Source: Chloromonas sp. AAM2 (Eukaryota; Chlorophyta; Chlorophyceae; Chlamydomonadales; Chlamydomonadaceae). Taken from it: a stretch of DNA of 64,000 nt. Below, in pieces: positions 1-10,700 of the stretch. The first letter of the stretch is position 1. Every line of letters starts with the position of its first letter. Under the pieces are notes generated by a model. The model was given only the letters and a program-made list of their open reading frames with translations. It was not told the origin of the DNA and ran no database searches. The stretch lies in assembly GCA_004335635.1 (NCBI GenBank), contig QAXH01005781.1:1-64000 (forward strand). The letters run 5' to 3'. Made by a program: the position numbers and the translations under genes.

Positions 1-674
1 ATGAGGATGATATTCAATCGACACACATGCTCACCAAAAGCCCGTTCCAGATATAAAACATAGGTTGATGTCTGGAAACGCCTTTTATGGCATGAACCAA
101 AAACATTTTCCAACTGGACATTTGTTTTGGCACAAACTAGCCATAAAAGGCATCAGCATCATGCGTTTCAAGCATCAGAGCCAAGCCCAGTCTGTGAGCG
201 ACCAAATTCCCCCAAAGCGCAAGGCCGAAGCCCCTTCGTGCCCGAAGGACCCTCAGCCTTGTCCCCTGGGGGGTAAACCCGAGCTGTTCGTCATTTTTTG
301 TCCCCTCATATGAATATGCAAGCTGCGGAACAATATTCTTGAGACTGGGATCCTTTTAGGCTGCATTACAAGACGGTGCCAGGTTGCTCATTGCCAGAGT
401 TCATCTTATGGCTTCCTTGGACAGATGCTCTGGCAAGCCTTCATACTGGCTCCCATCAAAGGCCATACATTTGACTTATTACAGCAGGTCTGGTACGGCA
501 TCTGGGACTGGCGGCATGTTGTTTGGGTATTGTGTTGGTTGTGTGTCTTATATACATGTGACAACACGCAAGTTTGGGGGGGTTTATCCGCTGTCTCTGC
601 AGCCTAAGACGTGCAGCCGCATACTGACACGTGTAGCTCGTCAAGGCAGCACTCACGCTGCCGCCCTTCTGCCC
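1..674. other. Spacer without a supported gene
   Basis: Both strands were read. The open frames here are short and show no splice-linked or family-like segments. No RNA gene or clear repeat was seen. Confidence 0.5.
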
Positions 675-938
675 TTATGAGCTGTTCGGCTCATCCCGTC
701 CGGAGCTCAAACGCTCGCCCTCCTCACTAACGCCGACCGGCGACCTGCTCTTTCTTCCTTTCTTTCTTTTCTTCGGCTTGTCCTCTGTCTTAGTGCTTTC
801 AATAGTAGCAAACAGTAGCCCGTTTCCATTGCGTATTTCAGATACATCAAGCGGGCTGACTTGACCTGCGGCTTTGGCTGCTATGGCCTGTTGTCGTTCA
901 GTGATGGCTGCTGCTGCAACGGCCTGGGGGTCACTCAT
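675..938 (-). CDS. Putative small basic-tailed protein or terminal exon
   Basis: An 87-codon open frame runs from the ATG at 938-936 to the TAA at 677-675. Its composition is protein-like: an Ala/Gln-rich start, a middle part, then a lysine/arginine cluster (KPKKRKKGRKSRS) that resembles a nuclear localisation signal, and an acidic/serine tail. A plausible acceptor (CAG) lies about 25 bases upstream of the ATG, so this may instead be the last exon of a spliced gene or an alternative 3' exon of the EXO5 gene that ends at 1333 on the same strand. No family was recognised, and chance openness cannot be excluded. Confidence 0.3.
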   Translation of the reverse strand: MSDPQAVAAAAITERQQAIAAKAAGQVSPLDVSEIRNGNGLLFATIESTKTEDKPKKRKKGRKSRSPVGVSEEGERLSSGRDEPNSS

Positions 939-1050
939 GGGATCGCAGGCGTTGTATTTCCTGCGTGCAAGGAATGGAAGCAGTGTGATGGATTGCAGAC
1001 TCGATAGAGAGAATAGGGAGCGTAGTCGCTGTGGCTGACGCTGACGAGGC

Positions 1051-1055
1051 TTACA
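1051..1055 (-). promoter_or_regulatory. Possible TGTAA poly(A) signal of EXO5
   Basis: TTACA on the plus strand reads TGTAA on the minus strand, about 280 bases past the EXO5 stop. TGTAA is the usual chlorophyte polyadenylation signal, but a 5-base motif is weak evidence alone. Confidence 0.25.
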
Positions 1056-1332
1056 TGCGAGGCACATGTACTGATGTTGAATGCAGCTTGCATGACGAAC
1101 ACATTGGGCGAACAGGGGCAGCGAGCAACGTCGCCAGTGCAACACATTTGGGAGACAGAAATGCATAGGCTGGACGCCTCTTGCCTTGGCACCACCTAAC
1201 AGTGCACTCGACAACATGATCGAGTTGTGTAACGCATGCGCAACCAGGTTTAGGAGCCCTGCCCCATGTCAATCTATGCACCGAGGGCAGCACGAGCAGC
1301 GAGCCCTTCCCAACTTTCAGTGGCCATCCCGC

Positions 1333-4300
1333 TCACCGACAAATGGATTTGAAGTCGCAGTACCTGCACACGACAGGCGGTGGGTTGCACACGTGTTAAA
1401 CCTCAAAGACTGACCTAGTCAGGCAAGTTGTGTGTAACGTGTAAAGTCGCTGCAGTGCCAAGACAAGAACTGGCCTTTACCACCGAACTGCAGTGGTACG
1501 GCACCCAGTAACATTCATACTTGAACACCCAAACACATTGTCCGTGTGTTGCCCTGGAAACGTCACCCCATCGGCACGACTCTCCTGTTTGTTGGTACAG
1601 GCCAGAAAGCTTGCAGGCAGCATTTGCAGCACTCTAGTGCCCTGCCATAGTAAAGTGAACTCAGAACTACCACACAGGCTAACAGCTGCAGAATCACCGC
1701 AACTCACCCGCACTTCCATGTGTCTTTTTTCAGCACGGGCCGTGGCGCTTCCCAGCCAAGCCACAGCGCCAAGGCTGCATCCAGCCTGGGGCCCACCCAC
1801 GCCTCATCGTACAACACCTGGATTTGAACCCATGTGATTGACCCTATTATTACAATCCCAGAATTTTTACTATTATTCTGACTAATGTGATCATTAGATT
1901 ATCATACTCCCTAGCGGAGCGAGTATGATCGTGTTGTATACGGATACTTGAGCCATCTTCTGTTCGATGTGCGGGGCGAAACAGATGTTGCCACACACTG
2001 AGTGAGACTGCCATGTTGTGCAGGCTGTGCAGCACATGGAGCCGCAGGTGGTTGCCTTGCATGAGCAGCTGGGTCAGAAGGATGCAGCAGCAGGAGACCT
2101 GAAGCTAGCAAATGCAAGGATATCGCTGCCGGTGAGGGCAGGATGATAGCTAAATACCAGGCTGGTGCATCTGCATAGCGGCTGAGTGAAGGGGATGCAG
2201 GGGGCCCACTGTGCTGCTCAAGTCAGGCGTACGTTGATTTTGGGTGGTTCACGCATAAGAAGCCTCTTACCTGAGGCTAGGAGAATCAGAGTGGTAAATC
2301 ATCTCACCTTCTGTTGCCCAATAACTACCCTTGGATCCTGTTGCCAGAGATACTCCAGGGAATGGTCCTCGCCAGCTGGAGGCAGCCAAAATAAGCTCTC
2401 ATGGAGCAGCCGCACACAGTCATTCAGCGTCCACCTGCCTGCTGCCGTGACCTCACCCTGCATGTCTGTGCTTGCTGGGCCATTTGCCACCGCACTAACA
2501 TTCACAGCTGGCCCGCCCTGCACAGTTGACGCATTGCTAGCACGTGCCCCATCTGCAGTGCCCTGCTCTGGCTGTGCTTGAACTTCGACTGTCAGGGGTG
2601 ATGTGAGAGTGCTAGCCCCTGCTCCATCTGCAGTGCCCTTCTCAAAAGCTGTCACCGGTACGGATGTCGTGTGCCTGTGGTCTGTCGGTAAGGGAGCACT
2701 GGCTGAGCTTGTTAGTGCAGCATCAGCCTGTGATGCAAGCGTGGGGAGGGATGTAGCCAGAGTGAGGCTAGTGTGTGTTTGTGATGTGCCATTGGTGGGC
2801 TGGATTGGCTGTTGGTCCTGGGAGCTGTGTAAGGGTATTTGAGCCTGGCTCTGTATGGCTCCTTCAGCACTTGCTGGCGGAGACTGTTGTGCAATCAGCA
2901 CGTCGCCACCATGGCTCTGGTGGTCTGGTTGTGAGCTGTGTTGACTGGCAATTTCCTTTTTGGGCAAAGCCTCAGGCTCTGCAGAATGAGACTGGCTGCT
3001 TGATGGCTGCTGCTGGCCTGACTGCTGGATTTGTTGCTGCTGCTGCTGGCTCAAGACGTCAGGCTGTTCTGCTTGGCTCCCGGCCTGGCTGCCATTCGCA
3101 GCTTGTGGCTGCTGCTGGTTATGATCAACCTGCTCCGGCTGCTGCTGCTGCTGCTGTGTGTGTGGCATGAAGAATTCAGCACAGAGCTGTGCCATGCCTT
3201 GCCCCAGTGGCCGGTCTGGCTGCAATCCCACGCCTGAGGTTGAGTGTTCGAAGAGGTAGGAAGTGATGTCTTCCAAGCTCAGGGTTCGGAAAGCGTCGTA
3301 CATCTTGCGATACACCATCACCTGCAAAACGTAGGCAGCACAGCAAACGTTGCCAGCAAACAGGGTTGCAAGCAAAACTGATCCTTGTGTATTACCCACA
3401 GGGCCTAGTCACAAGCGGCATTGCACCTGGAAATCACAGAGCAGGACATGGCAACGGCAATAAATGTGCAGACGCTGCTAGAAAGACCATTACCCTGCCG
3501 GCAGCATCCAATCGCACACAAACCTGTCAATTCCAAAGGCTGTGACCACCAACAAGCACACACAAGAAACAGTGCCCACATCCACCTGCAGTCTGGCCGA
3601 GTCCACCTGGCTTGCAGCTGGCATGGTGGGCTTGCCACGTGTCTTGGTCTCGAGTAGGGATACACGCTGTGTGTGCGGGTCCAGGCTCAGCCCATCAATG
3701 ACACCCACCACCCACTGGCCCTGCAGGGGCATGCGTACCGAGATCACAACATGCACCCGTGCACATGCAGGGAAGAACGCACGTTTCTCATGTCACCTGA
3801 CTACGCACAGAGCATGCAGGGTACATGGCGCCACCCAATGTAGACGCGTGCAGGTGAATGCATGCAGAACCAGCATGACAGCACACGAGCATGCATTAGG
3901 TGCAGGTGCATGCATCAGGGGCCTAACATGCACTGAGCGTGAGCATGCAAATAAACGTTGATTCATGGAGTTTGTCAATTATGTGGGCGGGACACGCAGG
4001 GCAGGAATTGCAGGTCTACTTGGAAAGACACTTGTAAAGCTCTGAAGTTGACATATACTTAAGCTACACTTGACATGTGCTTGTGCTGCCCCTGGTTACG
4101 GTAGAATAGGCCTTGCGCTACCTACTTGGAGTCGTGCAAAGAGACGCAGCTCACGAGTGATACCCCTGCGCAAGGTTGCACAGGGTGTCAGCAAGCGTGA
4201 TGACGCCAGCTATTCAATGGCGTGCTGACTTGAGCTGACAATGGCTGACTAGGTTTGCCAAGCCACCAGCCCTGCGCTGCTTTCGCATAAGCTGGCTGCA

Positions 4301-5607
4301 TACTGCCTGGAAATCGCCTTAGAATGTTAACGTGCACCTCCTGGTCAAGGTGAAGTGACAGGCGACAGGAGCAACCAGCCACACAGTGCTGTTGCAACCT
4401 GATTTGCGTTTTGGTGTCCCAAAAAGGACAGTTGCATTGTTTTGGTGGCTCAAAAAGGACAGTATGACTCACAAGCCATCATCAGCCTTGCCAGTTTTCT
4501 CAAGCTTCAATAGCGTGCAAGCGCTGACGTATCACGTGTGTAACGTGTGTTGCCCAGGTTACCAGCGTGTGATCCACAGGTGTGTGGTGCAGAAGGCCAA
4601 CAGCCCCACTCACTCGGTCACCAACTGTCTTATGCATGAGACAGCGTTGAGCAGGCTGATGGCCAGAGAGTCCTCAGCAGACTCTGCCACCACATCGATC
4701 TTTTGAACAATCTCCAGCTCTGTGCAAAACAAAACCAACCTCAAGTGAATGTATGGGTGATGGCGACATAACGTAGCGCAACGTTCTCAGCTGGGCATGT
4801 CATTGCTCAATGTACAGGAAGCAGCGGGACCAATGCATGCATGGCCACATGGATAGTAATTGAAGCCATGTAGATGGTTATCCATCCATGGCACAGAAAT
4901 AGCGAGCGAGGGCAATGAGGATCCGGCACATGCACAGGAGATGTTTGTCCGTGTAATGTTTGCAAGGAAGGGCCAACTCACCCAGACCCTCATGAATGAC
5001 ACCCCCTTGAGCCATGCCTGCTGTCTGACGCTTCCTTTCACCGGTAGCTGTCTGGTACGCCAGCTGTAAGCCACACCTGCAAGTCAGCATGTGATCAGCC
5101 AATTTTGAATTTTGTGTTCATGCAGAACGAAGATAGGTGCTAGAACAGCCTCGGACTTGCTCGTAGCTGCTGCTTGCTCAACCCATGTCACGCGGTTGCG
5201 CCCTGCACTGATGCTATGACTGTTCCATGTACAGCTGCAAGTGCTGGATGTCATGCAGACAGATGCCTCATGAGCCATTGGAACGGGCCAGGCCGCATGT
5301 TCGCGCACCACTGAGCGCTTGTGATGTCTGTGACGGACAAGGAACTGCCCTTTCTCTGCTTGGCTTCCGCATTGGCATGGTCACCGGCACCGGCACCGGC
5401 CTTCTGCAGGGCCCGTAGCTTGCTGAAGGTTGTCCGCAATGCTACAAGGTTCAGCGGCGAGAGGCCTAGGTCCTCGACGTCAGCAAGTCGTCGAAAGCTG
5501 CTTGCGGCCTCGGCCCTTTGCACTGCAATTTCCAAATCATTGAATTCATCGTCATCAACCTCCTCCACCGCACAGAACATTGGCTGGCACGGCAGTTCAC
5601 AAGGCAT
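1333..5607 (-). CDS. EXO5: Exonuclease V (EXO5/DEM1 family), 8 exons
   Basis: Predicted single-strand DNA exonuclease of the PD-(D/E)XK superfamily with a 4Fe-4S cluster, acting in DNA repair in nucleus or organelle. Exons: 5607-5309, 5076-4982, 4719-4614, 4165-4126, 3720-3586, 3321-2308, 1817-1708, 1363-1333. All phases agree and give 609 residues. Seen in the protein: SVTDITSAQWC near residue 100, GITRELRLF, catalytic-type GVIDG (Asp189) and LLETKTR (Glu204, Lys206), then YRKMYDA, WLGWEAPRP and the C-terminal TWKCGYCDFKSIC. Cys101, 599, 602 and 608 match the expected iron-sulphur ligands. Residues about 279-520 are a Gln/Ser/Ala-rich insertion absent from the usual family length, coded by CAG-rich sequence. 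The start is the first ATG after an in-frame stop 33 bases upstream. Intron 7 contains a copied golgin exon in opposite orientation. Confidence 0.9.
2010..2205 (+). pseudogene. Inverted copy of a golgin exon inside an EXO5 intron
   Basis: This block closely matches, in reverse orientation, the golgin exon and its flanks at about 47690-47875. The reading frame survives on the plus strand: AVQHMEPQVVALHEQLGQKD here against AVQHMEKQVVALHEQLGQKD in the golgin. The copy includes intron sequence on both sides of the exon, so it arose from DNA, not spliced RNA. It lies antisense in the EXO5 intron 1818-2307. Differences include Lys to Pro, one Ala to Gly, and a changed exon end (CTGCCG before GTGAGG instead of CTACAG before GTGTGG). 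No neighbouring golgin exons are seen, so it is called a fragment without its own gene. Confidence 0.8.
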
Positions 5608-5829
5608 CTCGCTACTAACACTGCTACTCTTTGCAACTTAGCGCCCGTGCTTTGCGTTCTGTCCTTTCCTGCTAGTCCACATACAAATTGCAAATCAACA
5701 GCTTTTGAAGCCCCCACGCACAGGCAAACTCCTGCCCATGCAAACAGTAGCAGTGAAGCTGCAAGCAACCCAGATTATATGTCAAAACTACAGCTCTCAT
5801 GAGGAATACGCAAGGGCCACATGGCATAG

Positions 5830-7433
5830 TCATGTGCAGGCGATTTCCAAATTCCCAGCACCTATGCAGATGTCAACACGTTGACCAGCGAGCTCTCAGC
5901 CTCTCACAACACGAGCTCCCAGCAGCTGACTGGATCTGTAGCTGCAACTGGCTTCTCTCACCTGGCATGTCTCTGGCCTTCAGCTGCTCATGGTGTTCAC
6001 TGATCACAATGCCATCAGCCGCTAGCTTCTCCATCAAAACTGCAGTGACGAGCACAGACAGTTTCAGTACTACTGATACTATACAGAGCCTGGCCCTCTC
6101 TTGACTACCATACTACAGAGTCTAAAAACCTTTGATCAGAAAAACACAACCCGTCCTCATCAAGCGAAAAATCCCTACTCAATAATATGGCGTTTGCGTG
6201 ACACAAGCTACAGATTGGAGAACAGAAGGAAAGCACATCGCCCCATACACGAGCACCTGAGCAGTTCTAACTGCACAGCAAGGGCTGACATTCCCGGACT
6301 GGCCGTAAAGGGTTTCCTCAATGTGCTGTATGAGTGCCTAGCTGACTTGTGTGACAAAGCTGCAGATTACCTTGCCGAGCTGCAGGTGTGTCTGCCTGGC
6401 AACTGTCCACGTGGATAATGTCCCGCAAATCGTCATCCCTGACCCAGCGTCCTTGCATTAGCAGGCGCACAGGCACCGCTTCAACTGACTGTGGGCTGCA
6501 GAAGCGCAGTGCATCCCCAGTAACCATTACTAGATGTGGAGCAGTGATGGCAGTCAAAGGAGCGGCCTGCAAAGGTTGGGAAGGCTGCGCTGCTGAGGAA
6601 AGACCTTCAGGCTTGAGCTGCACTCCTGCCAGTTGGCTCTTGAGTTGACTAATGCCAATGGCTTGGCGCTGAACCCGTCGCCTCACAGGAGCAAAGCGAA
6701 TGGGTAAATCGTTCGCCAAAGGGAGAGCTTCTGGCATGGCATGTTGGCTGGATGCTGGCTGGCTGGTGGTTGGAGGGTTGGAGGGTTCCTGGGTGGCGGC
6801 TGGCAGGCTGGTTCCTGGCTGATTGGTAGTTGTCTGGCTGGAGGGTTCCTGGCTGGCGGCTGGCAGGCTGGTTTCTGGCTGGCTGGTGAATTCCTGGCTG
6901 GCGGCTGGCAGGCTGGTTCCTGGCTGGCTCCCATCAGGTGCTGTGCCGGGTGAGTCTGGAAAAATCGCATGCACATGCGCGTCTTCAAAGCTTCTGCTGG
7001 CTCTCAGTTTCGCCCATGTACTGGAATCAACCTCGACAACTGCGTGGCTGAATCCATGCGTGCCCGTCACAGCTGCTGCCCTGGCCAGGAGGCCACCAAA
7101 CACTACTTGAGCTGCAGGCCGGGTCAAAGGACTAGCAGAAATGATTTTCTCCCCCGTAGAGTGCGGTTGCCATGGCAAGCGGCCTGTGCCCAGCAACTTT
7201 TGCTGTAGCGTTTGCAAAGGTACAGGAAGCTGCAGCTGTAGGGTCTGTGGGTAGCTGGGCTCTGATGGCACAGAACTGATGGGGGCAGGGCTTGACGTTG
7301 GTGGATTGGCAACTGCCCGCGCCACACCACCACTCCTAATCGGTAGCAAAGCAGTCAGTCTGCGCATCCCGCTCTGGTCAGCCAGAGGCTGAAGCTTGGG
7401 TCGGCCGCTTGTGTGCAGTGGCGTCTGGAGCAT
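5830..7433 (-). CDS. Unrecognised Pro/Ser/Gln-rich protein, 3 exons
   Basis: Model: exons 7433-6371, 6039-5962 and 5861-5830, with matching phases, giving 390 residues. The ATG at 7433 follows an in-frame stop. Visible parts: a Pro/Leu/Gln-rich N-terminus; a compact segment around THGFSHAVVEVDSSTWAKL; a low-complexity stretch of repeated QPGTSLPAASQE-like units near residues 155-225; a basic segment (RFAPVRRRVQRQAIG); and a C-terminal conserved-looking region ending with VLMEKLAADGIVISEHHEQL, which could form a small helical or winged-helix fold. I do not recognise the family. It sits head-to-head with the ankyrin gene and just upstream of EXO5 on the same strand. The last, very short exon is the least certain part. 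Confidence 0.5.
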
Positions 7434-7757
7434 GCTGTTGAGCAGGCAAACCTCATGTGACAGTGGTCATGTAGCTGCTGTGTTTGTTCCCGAGTATCGT
7501 GGCTGCTGCCCTCTAAGCCAGGAAGCTTGCAGCAAAGAGCCCAATCGAAACGTCCACGTGGCAAAGTTTGAAGACAAAACTGCTCCACTCAAACTCCAAG
7601 ATACTAACAATATGCGAGCTCATATGTTGTGGTCGGCAGTTGCTGCTAACCTCAGCATTTCTGCTACATTGTTCGTTTCCCATGTGCCGGTTTGATCGTA
7701 TGCCTACATCGTGTGCGCAGTGGTTCTGATTGCAGAACTAGTCTGATTCCCCCAATC
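7434..7757. promoter_or_regulatory. Probable bidirectional promoter region
   Basis: These 324 bases separate the start codons of two divergent genes (7433 minus, 7758 plus), so both promoters and 5' UTRs should lie here. No clear TATA box or named regulatory site was identified. Confidence 0.45.
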
Positions 7758-10700
7758 ATGGCCGCAGGGTTGGCCGATCTAATCAAAGAGATTGATGGCA
7801 AGAAATTGGCCTCCGTGCAGGCCAGGCTCAAAAAGGAAAAGCCCAATCAGACATTTAAGGACAAGGCAGGAATCTCTTTTACACCTTTGCATGCGGCAGT
7901 GAGGACCAATTGCGCTGCAATAGTAGATGCGCTCCTGGCAGCGGGAGCAGATGTCACTGGAGTGGACAATGTCAAAGCCACTTCTTTGCATTGGGCTGCT
8001 GCCAACAAGGAAAGCGATGCCGGCGCCATCGTGCGTGAGTCGGATGGGTCAAATGAGTGCGTCATGCCGTATCGTGCATGCCCGTACAGTCATCTGGGAT
8101 GGTGAACCAGGCTGAGTGTGCTGCAACTGAGAGTAGTCAGCATGGCTTGGTTTAGCAACTCAGCTCGCAAGTTCTGACACAGCACACTGCAGGGTTCACT
8201 ATTGGAAACACTGCAGGGTTCACTAAAGGGGACAGGACTGCACACTTCAGTCGTTCGCATGCACATGCACAACACAGGTTCACTCCTCAAGACAAAGAAA
8301 GCCAAGACAGACGTGCTAAACGCATCAAATCAAACGCCATGGCACATAGCTGCGGCCTGTGGTTCTGCAGCTGTGATTTCCGAGCTTGCCACAGCACCTG
8401 GCGCAGCAGGGTTAGACAGCCTGGGGCCAGGCCAAAGCCCCTTGACAGTTGCCGTGCTGGCCAACCAGCAGGCAGCCATCACAGCCCTGCTTCAAGCGGG
8501 TGCAAGGCTGGGCACACAGGTATGCTTCGACGTGTTCTATCAATCTTTTTCTTTTCCAGCAAGCGCAGCGGGCCCATGCGAAACAATCTATATACTTAAC
8601 CTTTTCTGACAGTAGGCGAAGCAAGTCCAGGCGAAACAACCTAGGCCAGCAAGTGACGATCCCATACGGACGGATAAACATGAGAGCAGATGATCTATCG
8701 CAGGCCATGGTTGCAGGTAGCAATCATCCTTGCTTCCGCAGGCTCTGCATTTGCTCAAACAAGGAGCAGCCTCATCAAATTTCAACCCTCACACTGCATG
8801 GTAAAGCCTGTTTGGCACATGTGACATGCACGGTCGCATGTCACACCTGCCATTGCATATGCCATGGCAACTACATGCAGGATGCCTCTGGCATGACTCC
8901 CCTCATGCACCTGGTAGCTGCCGGGCAGCTGGATAATGCACTGCGCCTTTTGGACCTCGGAGACTGCAACGTCAATGCCCTGGTAGGACGGCTTCCTGAG
9001 GTTTCCAGTCCATGTGTGTTTAACCACACAGTCCAACTGCCAGTCCATTTGTGTTTTACCACACAGGGATCGGCCATCCTGCCTGCAAGCAGTGCCATGA
9101 ACGATTCCGCTGTGGTCCGCACCAAAGGCTTGCAAGCATGAGTACATGCGTATAGAGCGCCCATGAGCCAAGAGGCCAGCCCAGAGGTGCTCACAAGGCA
9201 GCTTTTGAAGATGTGTGTGCTGCAATGTACATTGAGCTGTGCTTGACGTTGAGGTCAAGGACAACCACAGGACAGCCAAGGTCAATAACCACAGCAGGCT
9301 TGCTGCGTGCTGCAGGACGTGTTGGTTCATACGCCTTGTTGATATCATCATTACATGGCATTTGCAACTTAGCCACAATCTTGAACACGAGAACTTAGCT
9401 GGGCGCCTGGTTTTGTGCGTATGCGGGATGCGTTGACGATCACACGTGATTCATGACATGGCTTACCTCGTGATCAGCTTGGACCTGTTTGCAGGGCACT
9501 GACGGTCCTGCCCAGGGTCTGAGTGCACTGCTGCTGGTGGTGCCGGGCACACCTGAGGTCAATGCCAACAGCCCGGGTGCAGCGGCTCTCATCGCCACAC
9601 TCCTGGAGAAGGGAGCATCACCGGACGTGCAGGTGGGGCCACGAGGCACAGGAAGCCTCAAATGATCTCAGATTGAACAAGCGGGCTATTCCATTGCGTG
9701 TCAGTCTGTTGTGGCTTTACCTTTAAAGTCTGCCTAAGTGTCCGATCTTCATCAGGTCGCAGCCGTGTGCCTGATTGACCGTCACCAAACACGTGATCAT
9801 GTGCAAAGTGTGATGTCTGCTGACAAGTGATCACAGGCTCCAGCACCAGGTGCAACGTATGATATCTGCTGGCAAGTAATCACAGGCTCCAGCACCAGGT
9901 GCAAAGTGTGATGTCTGATGACCGCAGGTTTTCACCACCAAGGACACACCAGTCACTTGGGCCATCACGAATCAGAACATTCCTTTGGCGCTACAGCTCG
10001 TCAAGAAGGCCAAGCAGGCAGGTGTCTGCATAAGTTACACAGGCATTGGAGAGGTTACTCTGTCCTGCTCAGTGGGTGTCTGTGCAACTTGCCTTGCTTG
10101 ACTACTCAAGTGTCCAACCAACTCCTGCAAACTCAGTCCTGTGATAAGAAGAAGATGATTGCCAGTTTTGGGATAGTTTTTGTGAGCATGCCGTTGTGCC
10201 TCATGGGCGTGCGTGTCCCAAACCTTACCTGAGTGGGCAGGTCCCTTAGTGTGCGCCAGCTCAGCCTCTTGCTCAGACCCATGCCTCCAGCCACCCCATG
10301 CATGATCCCAGCAATGCACGAGTGCTAGACAAGTTCAAGGACGAAACCCATGGCAGGCCCATCCTAGAGTTTGTGAGGCTGAAGCCAAAGATGTCCGGTG
10401 GACAAGGGTGTAGGTGAGCAATGACAAACATCTTTTTTTGTCTATGGTTGCAGCTCACGGTGTGCAATGCTCTCTCTGTTTGCAGCTTGGCCTCAAAAAC
10501 GCCGCCGGGCATTCCGCTCTTGACCTGGCCATAGCCTCAGGGCAGGACGACATTGTCTGCTCTTTGATAGGCGCAGGCGCTGAGCTGACTGATGCAACAA
10601 AGCTCTTGAAAGCTGCGCTTGACGGGGGTAAAGACAAGCTACTGGCAGAGGTGAGGCTGGGATGCTGCTTCACATGCTTACCGAGGGGTGGAATTTGACT

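Noticed and set aside
1815..1850. tRNA-like T-arm (GGTTCAAATCC on the minus strand)
   Set aside because: No acceptor stem or other arms surround it; it is the 3' end of an EXO5 intron next to a well-supported acceptor.
10304..10411. Possible ankyrin-gene exon reading VLDKFKDETHGRPILEF
   Set aside because: Neither end fits the phase of the neighbouring exons, while joining 10021 directly to 10454 restores the frame.
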